Shown in pieces: positions 40,395 to 49,676 of a stretch of DNA of 64,000 bases (the stretch's first letter is position 1; the number at the start of each line of letters is the position of its first letter). Made by a program: the position numbers and the translations under genes. Source of the stretch: Silicimonas sp. (GTDB lineage Bacteria > Pseudomonadota > Alphaproteobacteria > Rhodobacterales > Rhodobacteraceae). Location: positions 1 to 64,000 of the forward strand of contig JAJDZT010000147.1 of assembly GCA_022824525.1 (NCBI GenBank), given 5' to 3'. The notes under the pieces were generated by a model. The model saw nothing but the letters and a program-made list of their open reading frames with translations, ran no database searches and was not told where the DNA came from.

Positions 40395-41392
40395 GCGAAC
40401 CGGTTCTGAAGTTCACCGAGCGCGGCATTTTCTGCCCAGCAGCTGATGTTTACATCGATCCTTGGAAACCGGTTGATCGGGCATTGATCACACATGGCCA
40501 TGCAGATCACGCCCGTGCCGGTATGCGAAACTATCTGGCTACAGATGGGGCAGCACCAGTCATTCGTCACCGGCTTGGCGAGATTAACCTTGAAACCATT
40601 CAGTACGGTGAAGCTATTGTGGCGGGAGGCGCGAAGTTCAGTTTTCATCCTGCCGGGCATGTGCCGGGCTCTGCCCAGATCAGGGTCGAAGTGAAAGGTG
40701 AAGTCTGGGTTGTCTCCGGTGACTACAAACTGGAGGAAGACGGGATCAGCGTACCGTTTGAACCTGTGCCCTGCGACACGTTCATAAGCGAATGTACGTT
40801 CGGGTTGCCGGTCTTCAATTGGGCTCCTCCGGGCGAGGTGGCGGCTGATATCAATTCCTGGTGGCGGGCAAACGCTGCCGAAGGTCGGTTTTCGTTGTGT
40901 GGGGCATACTCGCTTGGAAAAGCTCAGCGGATCCTTGCTGCCCTTGATCCCCAGATTGGTCCCATTCTGTGTCATGGCGCTGTCGAGGGCACGAATGAAA
41001 TTTTGCGTGCGCAAGGAATCGAGCTTCCTTCGACCATCCACGTTACGCCTGAACTTGATCCGAGGTCGGTGGCAGGCGCCTTCATCCTGGCGCCGCCTTC
41101 GGCTCTGGGCTCCTCTTGGGCGACCCGTTTTCGTGGCGCCTCGACCGCGTTTGCCAGTGGGTGGATGGCGTTGCGTGGAGTCAGGCGGCGAAGGTCGGCG
41201 GATCGCGGGTTCGTTTTGTCAGATCACGCTGATTGGGCTGGTTTGAACCGTGCGATCTCGGAAACCGGTGCAGAGCGCGTGTTTGTTACACACGGGTACA
41301 CTTCGGTTTTCCGCAGGTATCTGGAAGAGCAAGGATACGATGCCGGCATTGTCGAGACTGAATTTGGCAATGATACCGAAGACGAGAACTGA
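40391..41392 (+). CDS. Ligase-associated DNA exonuclease family protein (MBL fold)
   Basis: GTG start; ITHGHADHARAG, HPAGHVPGSAQIRVE, VVSGDYK, ECTFGLPVF, VLSDHADWAGLNRAI, VFVTHGYTSVFRRYL. Confidence 0.9.
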   Translation: MSEPVLKFTERGIFCPAADVYIDPWKPVDRALITHGHADHARAGMRNYLATDGAAPVIRHRLGEINLETIQYGEAIVAGGAKFSFHPAGHVPGSAQIRVEVKGEVWVVSGDYKLEEDGISVPFEPVPCDTFISECTFGLPVFNWAPPGEVAADINSWWRANAAEGRFSLCGAYSLGKAQRILAALDPQIGPILCHGAVEGTNEILRAQGIELPSTIHVTPELDPRSVAGAFILAPPSALGSSWATRFRGASTAFASGWMALRGVRRRRSADRGFVLSDHADWAGLNRAISETGAERVFVTHGYTSVFRRYLEEQGYDAGIVETEFGNDTEDEN

Positions 41393-41527
41393 GTACTTTG
41401 CCGGAAGCATATCTGTCTCTTGATCCTGCCCAGCTGTTTTCAAATTGAGCGGACGCAAATCAGATTGCCGATTCAGCTTTCAAAAGAAATGCAGTAAGAC
41501 ATCACGACCACCAAAACGAGGCGCGGT

Positions 41528-43054
41528 ATGAGCACTCCGAAACCCGTTGTTTTGTGCATTCTTGATGGTTGGGGCCTTCGGGATGACCCGACAGCGAATG
41601 CGCCGAAACTCGCGGAAACACCGACATTTGACCGGATCATGGCGACCTGTCCCAATGCGACCTTGATCACTCATGGGCGCGACGTAGGGCTTCCGACAGG
41701 GCAGATGGGCAATTCCGAGGTTGGACACACCAATATCGGGGCCGGGCGCGTCGTTGCAATGGACCTTGGCCAGATCGATCTGGCCATCGAGGGCGGGTCG
41801 TTCGTGCAGAACGAAACTCTCCACAATGCCATTCATGTTCTGGGGGCAGGCGGCGGGACAATGCATTTGGCCGGTCTGGTCTCGGATGGCGGGGTCCATT
41901 CCCACATCGACCACATGATTGCAGTAGCGACCTTTTTGGCGGAACATGCCGAAGTCGTTATTCACGCCTTCACCGACGGTCGCGATGTGCCCCCCAAATC
42001 TGCCCTGGACTTCATCGCCAAGCTTGAAGACGCGTTGCCTGACAGAGCGTCCATCGCGACTGTATCCGGTCGCTACTATGCGATGGACCGAGACAACCGT
42101 TGGGACCGTGTGGCAAAGGCCTACTACGCGATATGCTCAGGCAAAGGGGAAACGGCTTCAAGTGCGGCGGAGGCCATAGCGGCATCCTATGACGCGGGCG
42201 TCACCGACGAGTTCATCTTGCCGACCGTCATTGGCGACTATGAAGGTATGCTGAAGGAGGACGTTCTGTTCTTCCTGAACTTTCGCGCCGACCGGGCCCG
42301 CGAGATCCTTAGCGCTCTGGCGGACCCTGACTTCGATGCCTTCGACGTGAACAAGTACGCCGTCAGGAACAGGCCGGGTATGGCAGTCGGCATGGTCGAG
42401 TATTCAGATGACCACAATGCGTATATGTCCACCGTCTTTCCCAAGCGGAAGATCGAGAACACCCTGGGGGCATGGGTCGCGAAGCAGGGACTAAAGCAGT
42501 TCCGACTGGCCGAGACGGAAAAGTACCCGCATGTCACGTTCTTTCTGAACGGTGGCAAGGAGACACCGGAGCCAGGCGAGGACCGCTTCATGCCGAAATC
42601 GCCTGATGTTGCGACATACGATTTGCAGCCCGAGATGAGCGCACCTGAAGTTACCGAGAAGTTCATAGAGGCGATCGAAGCCGGCTACGATCTTATCGTC
42701 GTGAATTATGCCAACCCGGATATGGTCGGACACACTGGCGATCTGAAGGCCGCTCAATTGGCTTGTGAATCGGTGGACCAAGGTTTGGGCGCGGTGGTTC
42801 AGGCACTTGAAAAGGTCGGCGGGGCTATGGTCCTGACGGCCGACCATGGAAACTGCGAAACGATGATTGACCCTGAGACGGGTGGGCCACACACCGCGCA
42901 TACGACCAACTTGGTGCCTGTTGCCGTGGTAGGAGGGCCCGAAGGCGCAAGACTGGAAAGTGGGCGCCTTGCTGATCTGGCACCAACTGTTCTTGACCTA
43001 ATGGGATTGGAACAACCGGATGAAATGACAGGCAGGAGCCTGATCCGCCGATGA
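41528..43054 (+). CDS. gpmI: 2,3-bisphosphoglycerate-independent phosphoglycerate mutase
   Basis: VVLCILDGWGLRDDPTANAPKLAETPTFDRI, GQMGNSEVGHTNIGAGRVV, TADHGNCETM. Confidence 0.97.
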   Translation: MSTPKPVVLCILDGWGLRDDPTANAPKLAETPTFDRIMATCPNATLITHGRDVGLPTGQMGNSEVGHTNIGAGRVVAMDLGQIDLAIEGGSFVQNETLHNAIHVLGAGGGTMHLAGLVSDGGVHSHIDHMIAVATFLAEHAEVVIHAFTDGRDVPPKSALDFIAKLEDALPDRASIATVSGRYYAMDRDNRWDRVAKAYYAICSGKGETASSAAEAIAASYDAGVTDEFILPTVIGDYEGMLKEDVLFFLNFRADRAREILSALADPDFDAFDVNKYAVRNRPGMAVGMVEYSDDHNAYMSTVFPKRKIENTLGAWVAKQGLKQFRLAETEKYPHVTFFLNGGKETPEPGEDRFMPKSPDVATYDLQPEMSAPEVTEKFIEAIEAGYDLIVVNYANPDMVGHTGDLKAAQLACESVDQGLGAVVQALEKVGGAMVLTADHGNCETMIDPETGGPHTAHTTNLVPVAVVGGPEGARLESGRLADLAPTVLDLMGLEQPDEMTGRSLIRR

Positions 43055-44139
43055 AGAGCACTTTGATTTTCGTCGTCTCCTTGCTGGTCGCGTGGGGCGC
43101 GAACGCCCAGTCCACGACGAACGCGCGGGAGCGTCTTCTGTCTGCCGCAGATCAACTTGCACTTGCCGAGAACGCAGGCGATCGCGTTCAAGCTCTGACG
43201 GGTGCGGTCCGCGCCTATGAGGCTGGTTTGTCTTCACTACGTGGAGAGATTCGCGAGCTTACACTGCGCGAAAGAGAGCTTTCGGACCGCCTCGCCGCTG
43301 AAGACGATGATATCTCCACGCTTCTGGCGCTGATGCAGAACGCCACGTCGCAGACCGAAACGCAAAGCCTGCTGCATCCGGGCAGTGCTGTGGACACTAT
43401 TCGTGCCGGAACATTGGCGAGCACATTGATCCCGGCACTCTATGCGCGCGCGACCAAGCTCGAAGATGAGTTATTGGAACTTGAAGGTATTCGCAGTGTG
43501 ATCACGGATGCCGAAAAGATGCTCTCCAATGGTCTCTCGGAAGTGCGCGAGGCACGGATCGCATTGGGTGACGCATTGACCGCAAGAACAGATTTGCCGC
43601 CGCGACTCGCTACGAACGATGCGGCTATGGAGGCCTTGATGAACAGCGCCGATACGCTTCATGGTCTCGCAGACAGTCTTTTGTCCGACGAAAGTGCAAC
43701 AGCTGGGATTGGAGTGTCGGAGTGGCTACCGCCTGTCATCGGTCGAGTTCTTCCCGCTGTGTCGGATCCGACCGGACGGCCCGGATGGCTGGTCAGCACC
43801 GAGCCACGCGCAATTGTTACGTCTCCTGCAGACGCAAGTATCAGATTTTCTGGGGATTTTCCGGGCCATGGTAACGTTGCGATCCTCGAGGTGGATGGCG
43901 GTTACCTGATCCTCTTTGCAGGGCTTTCGGCAAGTTTTGTCGAACTTGGACAAGTGGTCGAGGCGGGTGCCCCATTGGGCTTTGCGGGACCGCCCCAGGT
44001 GGATGCACAAGATAAATTGAACGCAAACCAGCGTGAGAGTAGTCTTTTCTCCGACGAAACGCTTTATATTGAGGTCAGACAGGAAGGTGCGCCGGTCGAT
44101 CCGGCAACTGTTCTGACGCTGGAACAAGAACAAGGATAA
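43051..44139 (+). CDS. Murein hydrolase activator EnvC family protein
   Basis: Signal peptide, coiled coil, C-terminal degenerate M23-like domain; directly upstream of ctpA. Confidence 0.82.
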   Translation: MKSTLIFVVSLLVAWGANAQSTTNARERLLSAADQLALAENAGDRVQALTGAVRAYEAGLSSLRGEIRELTLRERELSDRLAAEDDDISTLLALMQNATSQTETQSLLHPGSAVDTIRAGTLASTLIPALYARATKLEDELLELEGIRSVITDAEKMLSNGLSEVREARIALGDALTARTDLPPRLATNDAAMEALMNSADTLHGLADSLLSDESATAGIGVSEWLPPVIGRVLPAVSDPTGRPGWLVSTEPRAIVTSPADASIRFSGDFPGHGNVAILEVDGGYLILFAGLSASFVELGQVVEAGAPLGFAGPPQVDAQDKLNANQRESSLFSDETLYIEVRQEGAPVDPATVLTLEQEQG

Positions 44140-44142
44140 CCC

Positions 44143-45498
44143 ATGCGAAAGTTTATTCTGGCCACGATCACCGGTGTGATGTTCGGTGCCGTCGTCACGA
44201 CGCAGGTCGCCGGGCCGCTGATTGCGCAGGAGGCCGAGAAGAAGGCAAGCATCTACGAGCAACTCGATCTTTTTGGCGACATCTTCGAGCGTATCCGTTC
44301 GCAATATGTGGAAGAAGTCGAAGCCGAAGAACTGATCGAGGCGGCAATTGACGGGATGCTGACCTCGCTTGATCCGCACTCTTCCTACCTGTCGCCCGAC
44401 GACGCTCAGGCGATGCGGGTTCAGACGCGCGGAGAATTCGGTGGGCTCGGGATCGAGGTCACACAGGAAGAGGGTTTCGTCAAAGTTGTCTCTCCCATGG
44501 ATGGGACTCCGGCGGACGATGCCGGGATCGAAGCCGGGGATTTCATAACGCATGTGGATGGTGAGAGCCTTCTGGGCATGACCTTGGATGAGGCCGTTGA
44601 TCTGATGCGCGGGCCCGTCGGGTCCGAGATCATCGTGACCGTCGTTCGTGAAGGCGAAGCCGAGCCATTCGATGTTTCGATCATTCGCGATACCATTACA
44701 CTCACCGCCGTCAGAAGCCGGACCGTTGGTGAGACAGTTGTGCTTCGTATCACTACCTTCAGTGACCAAACTTTCCCGACAATGCGGGAACAGTTGGACA
44801 AACAGGTCGAGGAAGCTGGAGGATTGGAGAATGTGAACGGGTTTGTCCTTGATCTTAGGAATAACCCCGGGGGCTTGCTGACACAGGCTGTTCGGGTTTC
44901 TGATGCATTCCTCGATTCAGGAGAAATCGTCTCGACGCGCGGCCGTGATCCGCAGGATGGAGACCGTTTCAACGCCCAGCCGGGTGACCTTGCTGACGGT
45001 AAACCCATTGTTGTGCTGATCAATGGTGGGTCTGCATCAGCGTCTGAAATCGTTGCTGGCGCACTTCAAGACCATCGCCGCGCCATTGTTGTCGGTACGA
45101 AATCCTTTGGCAAAGGTTCGGTGCAGACGGTGATGCCTCTTCGAGGTGACGGCGCCATGCGTCTAACGACGGCACGCTACTACACGCCGTCGGGCCGTTC
45201 GATCCAAGCACTGGGCGTTTCGCCAGATATCATCGTCGAACAACCTCCTCGCCGTGACGAGGAGGAAGAGGAAGAAGAGGAGCGCAGCAGCCGTTCCGAG
45301 GCGGACCTTCGCGGGTCGCTTTCGAGCGACTTGAGCGAAGATGAAAGAAGACTGATCGAGGAAGATCGTGAACGTGCACAGGCTGCGGCCGATCTGCGCG
45401 ACGAGGATTACCAACTCGCCTATGCGATTGACATCTTGAAAGGCCTAGCTGCTTTGGGTCCGGAATATGCCGCTGCCCTCGCAAGACAGGCCAACTGA
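44143..45498 (+). CDS. ctpA: S41 family C-terminal processing peptidase
   Basis: DGMLTSLDPHSSYLSPDDAQAM, PDZ domain, LVLDLRNNPGGLL-type, NGGSASASEIVAGALQDHRRAIVVGTKSFGKGSVQT. Confidence 0.96.
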   Translation: MRKFILATITGVMFGAVVTTQVAGPLIAQEAEKKASIYEQLDLFGDIFERIRSQYVEEVEAEELIEAAIDGMLTSLDPHSSYLSPDDAQAMRVQTRGEFGGLGIEVTQEEGFVKVVSPMDGTPADDAGIEAGDFITHVDGESLLGMTLDEAVDLMRGPVGSEIIVTVVREGEAEPFDVSIIRDTITLTAVRSRTVGETVVLRITTFSDQTFPTMREQLDKQVEEAGGLENVNGFVLDLRNNPGGLLTQAVRVSDAFLDSGEIVSTRGRDPQDGDRFNAQPGDLADGKPIVVLINGGSASASEIVAGALQDHRRAIVVGTKSFGKGSVQTVMPLRGDGAMRLTTARYYTPSGRSIQALGVSPDIIVEQPPRRDEEEEEEEERSSRSEADLRGSLSSDLSEDERRLIEEDRERAQAAADLRDEDYQLAYAIDILKGLAALGPEYAAALARQAN

Positions 45499-45536
45499 TC
45501 TTGGGTTGCGTCGCCTCTCGGCGCCGCCCGGTGCGT

Positions 45537-45590
45537 GGGGGCTTTGCCCCCTCGCGCTCCCCCAGGATATTTTGGGGCCGATAATTGGGC
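45537..45590 (+). repeat. GC-rich intergenic repeat element, copy A
   Basis: GGGGGCTTTGCCCCCTCGCGCTCCCCCAGGATATTTTGGGGCCGATAATTGGG; shared core with copies B and C. Confidence 0.7.
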
Positions 45591-45630
45591 GAGTTGCGCC
45601 TTTGCGTCAGGCGCGTTAATCGGCTGGGGC

Positions 45631-46440
45631 ATGTCTGAGCCGCCGTCCAAATCCCACGGTAGATTGAGTATTGCCCCGTCTGTAGCGCCGCGCGATCTTG
45701 TGTCGGATCGGCCGTCTCTCGCAGCGGCGTGGTGCGCACAGGTAATCACGCTGTTTCCCGAAGTCTTTCCGGGTGTTTTGGGGGCGTCGCTCACCGGCAA
45801 GGCTTTGGATCAGGGTGTGTGGCAGCTGGATGCCATCGATTTGCGTGTCTTTGGTGAAGGAAAGCACCGCAAAGTTGACGATACACCTGCAGGTGGTGGT
45901 GCCGGGTTGGTGCTACGCCCGGATATTGTCGGAAAGGCGATTGTCTTCGCACAAAGACGCAAGAAACTGCCGCTTGTTTATCTTTCACCTCGCGGAAGGC
46001 CGTTCACACAGTCCGTGGCGCGGGAATGGGCCGACGGTCCCGGCATATGTCTGATTGCGGGGCGCTTTGAAGGGCTGGATCAACGTGTGATCGACCACTT
46101 CGATGTCGAAGAAGTCTCGCTTGGAGATTTCGTGATGACCGGGGGCGAAATTGCGGCGCAAGCCATGATCGATGCGTCTGTCAGACTTTTACCCGGTGTT
46201 CTTGGGAATGCGAGTTCGGCGGAGGAAGAGAGCTTCTCGGCGGGACTTTTGGAACATCCGCAGTATACCCGTCCAGCGGTTTGGGAAGGGAGGACCATCC
46301 CCGAGGTGCTGACCTCTGGCGATCACGCTGCCGTCGAGCGGTGGCGACGTGAGGAGGCGGAGCGTCTGACCTCCACACGCCGAGCTGATCTGTGGAAAGA
46401 GTACCAAGCGGGCCTGGGGAAAACTGAAGATTCTTCTTGA
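45631..46440 (+). CDS. trmD: tRNA (guanine-N1)-methyltransferase, with N-terminal extension
   Basis: AQVITLFPEVFPGVLGASLTGKAL, DDTPAGGGAGLVLRPDI, YLSPRGRPF, GDFVMTGGEIAAQAMIDA. Confidence 0.96.
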   Translation: MSEPPSKSHGRLSIAPSVAPRDLVSDRPSLAAAWCAQVITLFPEVFPGVLGASLTGKALDQGVWQLDAIDLRVFGEGKHRKVDDTPAGGGAGLVLRPDIVGKAIVFAQRRKKLPLVYLSPRGRPFTQSVAREWADGPGICLIAGRFEGLDQRVIDHFDVEEVSLGDFVMTGGEIAAQAMIDASVRLLPGVLGNASSAEEESFSAGLLEHPQYTRPAVWEGRTIPEVLTSGDHAAVERWRREEAERLTSTRRADLWKEYQAGLGKTEDSS

Positions 46441-46574
46441 TCCGGAAAGGGCCTCCCCCTATACGACGGCAGTTCGCGGAAAAGCGAATTTTGAAGCAAA
46501 AGATGTCCTGTACCCTCCGGCGGGCGGCAAGACCGGCCCAAACGGCAATCGGAGCTCTGAGGCGCGATACACCT

Positions 46575-46591
46575 CTCGGGAACAACCCGAG
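46575..46591 (+). promoter_or_regulatory. Hairpin in the rplS leader
   Basis: CTCGGG-AACAA-CCCGAG, 20 nt upstream of the rplS ATG. Confidence 0.45.
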
Positions 46592-46611
46592 GCAGCATAG
46601 GAGTGCGTCAG

Positions 46612-46989
46612 ATGGACCTGATCGCAGAACTGGAAGCCGAGCAAGTGGCCGCTCTCGGCAAGGAAATTCCAGACTTTAAGGCGGGTGATACCATCCGTGT
46701 TGGCTACAAGGTGACAGAAGGCACGCGGAGCCGCGTGCAGAATTACGAAGGCGTTTGCATCGCGCGCAAGAATGGCGCTGGCATCGCGGGTTCGTTTACT
46801 GTCCGTAAGATTTCCTTTGGCGAAGGCGTGGAACGTGTTTTCCCGCTTCATTCGACCAATATCGATAGCATAACCGTAGTGCGTCGTGGCCGTGTGCGCC
46901 GCGCCAAACTGTACTATCTGCGTTCGCGCCGCGGCAAATCGGCCCGTATTGCGGAAGATACCACGTACAAGCCTAAGGCGGAGGCCTGA
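46612..46989 (+). CDS. rplS: 50S ribosomal protein L19
   Basis: [54 protein letters not shown]. Confidence 0.98.
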   Translation: MDLIAELEAEQVAALGKEIPDFKAGDTIRVGYKVTEGTRSRVQNYEGVCIARKNGAGIAGSFTVRKISFGEGVERVFPLHSTNIDSITVVRRGRVRRAKLYYLRSRRGKSARIAEDTTYKPKAEA

Positions 46990-46994
46990 GCGAC

Positions 46995-47216
46995 ATGAAA
47001 AAAGACATTCATCCTGAGTACCATGTCATCGAGGTCAAAATGACCAATGGCGACACCGTCCAGATGCGTTCGACCTGGGGCGCGGAAGGCGATACCTTGG
47101 CTCTCGACGTGGACCCGACAGTTCATCCTGCTTGGACTGGCGGCGGCACACGTCTGATGGACACAGGCGGGCGCGTGTCCAAGTTCAAGAAGAAATACGA
47201 AGGCCTGGGTTTCTGA
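46995..47216 (+). CDS. rpmE: 50S ribosomal protein L31 (cysteine-free form)
   Basis: [29 protein letters not shown]...[30 protein letters not shown]. Confidence 0.97.
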   Translation: MKKDIHPEYHVIEVKMTNGDTVQMRSTWGAEGDTLALDVDPTVHPAWTGGGTRLMDTGGRVSKFKKKYEGLGF

Positions 47217-47224
47217 GACCAGCC

Positions 47225-47704
47225 TCAATGACTTTCATGAAACGCCGCGCAATTGCGCGGCGTTTTTTCTAGGTACTTCAAAAGTGCCTGTGTGAACGTG
47301 TCTTTGTTCCCAACTGCATACTGGCAGTAATGTGTCAGCCATTCTCCATCGACGTCTTTTATTATGGAATATGTTGGGTAGGGGCGATCAAACACAACGC
47401 CGCCCGCTTGGTACAGGTGTGAAATGTGCGTGAGCGATATCGTCTTTGTATCGCAAAACTCCGCGGAGATGTTCTCTCGTACCGTGTCTACAATGGCGTT
47501 TTCTTCTCTGAACGCGCAGACGCCTTCAAAGTGCTGCCGCATCTCGTTCACTGATTGGATGTACTGTTTGCCGACCAAGGTTTCCATAATGAACGGGATG
47601 GAGAAGTGGCGTGTAAACCGTTCGAAATCACGTGTGCGCACGGCCTCAGCCGTCTCCTTGATCATTACATTCGTGATTTCATAAGCGGTTTTGCGTTTGT
47701 TCAT
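47225..47704 (-). CDS. SnoaL/NTF2-like domain hypothetical protein
   Basis: TAEAVRTRDFERFTRHFSIPFIMETL..., typical NTF2-like pattern; C-terminus encoded by the rpmE terminator palindrome. Confidence 0.7.
   Translation of the reverse strand: MNKRKTAYEITNVMIKETAEAVRTRDFERFTRHFSIPFIMETLVGKQYIQSVNEMRQHFEGVCAFREENAIVDTVRENISAEFCDTKTISLTHISHLYQAGGVVFDRPYPTYSIIKDVDGEWLTHYCQYAVGNKDTFTQALLKYLEKTPRNCAAFHESH
47242..47268. terminator. Strong, probably bidirectional intrinsic terminator
   Basis: ACGCCGCGC-AATT-GCGCGGCGT perfect palindrome followed by a T-run on the + strand, between rpmE and a convergent gene. Confidence 0.85.
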
Positions 47705-47857
47705 TTTGGCCTTTGTGTTGTGGGCGCGCCTTTGACGCTAATTCAGTTTTCGTATCAACTTCAAGTCAAGCCATTGAGAATCAACTGGCCTTCCGCCTCG
47801 ATTTCGCTACCGTGCGACCGCAGAAATTTGCTGCACTTGCGAAGGAGGTCGCTCGAC

Positions 47858-48631
47858 ATGTCGCTTGAGGGAAAAACTGCCGTCATCACCGGATCAAACT
47901 CCGGAATTGGGCTCGGTATTGCCCGGGAGTTGGCCAAAGTTGGCGCCAATGTTGTGCTGAATTCGTTTACCGATCGCGACGAAGATCACGCCCTCGCGGA
48001 AGAAATCTCCAAAGATACGGCTGTCTCTGCCAAATACATCAAGGCCGACATGTCAAAGGGCGAGGAGTGTCGTGCGTTGGTCGAAAAAGCCGGTGTCTGC
48101 GATATTCTGGTTAACAATGCGGGGATCCAGAATGTTGATCCCATCGAAAAGTTCCCTGTTGAGAAATGGGATGCGATCATTGCTATCAATCTGAATTCGG
48201 CATTCCATACCACTGCTGCCGCATTGCCCATGATGCGAGACGCAGGTTGGGGTCGAGTGATCAACATCGCTTCGGCCCACGGTCTTACTGCTTCGCCCTA
48301 TAAGTCTGCTTATGTCGCTGCCAAGCACGGTGTTATCGGCATGACAAAAGTTGTGGCGCTCGAGACCGCCGAAGAACCGATTACGGCCAACGCCATTTGT
48401 CCTGGTTACGTGTTGACCCCATTGGTCGAAGCCCAAATTCCTGACACCATGAAGGAGTATGGTATGGATCGGGAGACGGTGATCCGGGAAGTCATGCTGG
48501 CGCGCCAACCGTCGAAAGATTTCGCTACAGTCGAGCAATTGGGCGGTACATGCGCTTTCCTGTGCTCGGATTCGGCTGCCCAAATTACCGGCACCACCAT
48601 CAGCGTGGATGGCGGTTGGACGGCACTGTAG
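47858..48631 (+). CDS. bdhA: 3-hydroxybutyrate dehydrogenase
   Basis: MSLEGKTAVITGSNSGIGLGIARELAKVGANVVLNSFTD; SAHGLTASPYKSAYVAAKHGVIGMTKVVALE. Confidence 0.93.
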   Translation: MSLEGKTAVITGSNSGIGLGIARELAKVGANVVLNSFTDRDEDHALAEEISKDTAVSAKYIKADMSKGEECRALVEKAGVCDILVNNAGIQNVDPIEKFPVEKWDAIIAINLNSAFHTTAAALPMMRDAGWGRVINIASAHGLTASPYKSAYVAAKHGVIGMTKVVALETAEEPITANAICPGYVLTPLVEAQIPDTMKEYGMDRETVIREVMLARQPSKDFATVEQLGGTCAFLCSDSAAQITGTTISVDGGWTAL

Positions 48632-48653
48632 GTTTAATCCGAGGCGCGCGATC

Positions 48654-49670
48654 ATGACTGTCCGGATCAATCTTGCCTTGCAAGGGGGCGGGGCTCACGG
48701 TGCGTTCACGTGGGGCGTCGTGGACCGGCTTCTCCAGGACGACACCATAGAAATCGCGGGTATCTCGGGGACCTCGGCCGGTGCACTGAACGGTGCTGCG
48801 CTGAAGGCTGGTCTGGTCACTGGTGGGCGAGAGGGCGCGCGCGACAATCTTGCATGGCTTTGGAACAAGGTCAGCGGGATTGGTGATATGCGCCTGGCCC
48901 ACTGGATGAATGCCTTGTTTCCCGCACCAGGCTTGGTAAGCGACGCAATCGAAAATTCATTGCCCTATAGCATGGCCGACGCGTGGACGCGTGTGGTGAG
49001 CCCCTACGACTACGGTCCGCTTTATCAAAACCCTCTCAAGCGAATTGCGGACAAGTTTCAGTATGACAACGTGTGCGCAGACCGAGATCCGGCGCTTTTT
49101 GTGTCTGCAACGAATGTCCGAACCGGCAAAATTCGTGTCTTCTCGGGCCGCGAAATCAACACGGACGCCATTCTTGCCTCAGCTTGCCTCCCAACGATTT
49201 TTCGCGCGGTACGCATTGATGGCGAGGATTATTGGGATGGCGGATACACGGGGAATCCAGCGCTTTTCCCTCTTTTTGAACCCGAGCTTCCAAGCGACAT
49301 TGTGATCGTCAATATTAACCCCCTCGAGCGGGCGGAGACGCCTCGAGATGCGCGCGATATTCTGAACCGCATCAACGAGATCAGCTTCAATTCTTCTTTG
49401 TTGCGAGAACTGCGTGCGATCCATTTCGTACAGCGGTTGATCTCGGATGGACGCATGCCCGAGGGGGCCATGAAGAAAGTGCGGATACACATGATTGCAG
49501 ACGATGATTTGATGACGACATTGTCTGTCGCATCAAAACTTGTGCCAACTCCCGCCACGTTGTCAGCGCTTTTTGACGCGGGTCAGGCTGCTGCGGAACA
49601 GTTCCTCGATCAGCACAGGGCCAAAATTGGCGAGGCGTCGAGCATCGACCTTCCCGCGATGTACGGATGA
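48654..49670 (+). CDS. Patatin-like phospholipase family protein
   Basis: LALQGGGAHGAFTWGVVDRLL, ISGTSAGALNGAAL, DGGYTGNPALFPLFE. Confidence 0.93.
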   Translation: MTVRINLALQGGGAHGAFTWGVVDRLLQDDTIEIAGISGTSAGALNGAALKAGLVTGGREGARDNLAWLWNKVSGIGDMRLAHWMNALFPAPGLVSDAIENSLPYSMADAWTRVVSPYDYGPLYQNPLKRIADKFQYDNVCADRDPALFVSATNVRTGKIRVFSGREINTDAILASACLPTIFRAVRIDGEDYWDGGYTGNPALFPLFEPELPSDIVIVNINPLERAETPRDARDILNRINEISFNSSLLRELRAIHFVQRLISDGRMPEGAMKKVRIHMIADDDLMTTLSVASKLVPTPATLSALFDAGQAAAEQFLDQHRAKIGEASSIDLPAMYG

Positions 49671-49676
49671 CGGGTT

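Noticed and set aside
40148-41041. 297-aa minus-strand ORF opposite the exonuclease gene
   Set aside because: Shadow ORF of a clear MBL-fold gene.
43726-44769. 347-aa minus-strand ORF opposite envC/ctpA
   Set aside because: Overlaps two well-supported genes on the other strand; no recognisable domain.
47555-47857. N-terminal extension of the bdhA ORF
   Set aside because: The SDR domain begins at MSLEGKTAVITG (47858) behind a good Shine-Dalgarno (AAGGAGG); the extension is antisense to the NTF2-like gene.
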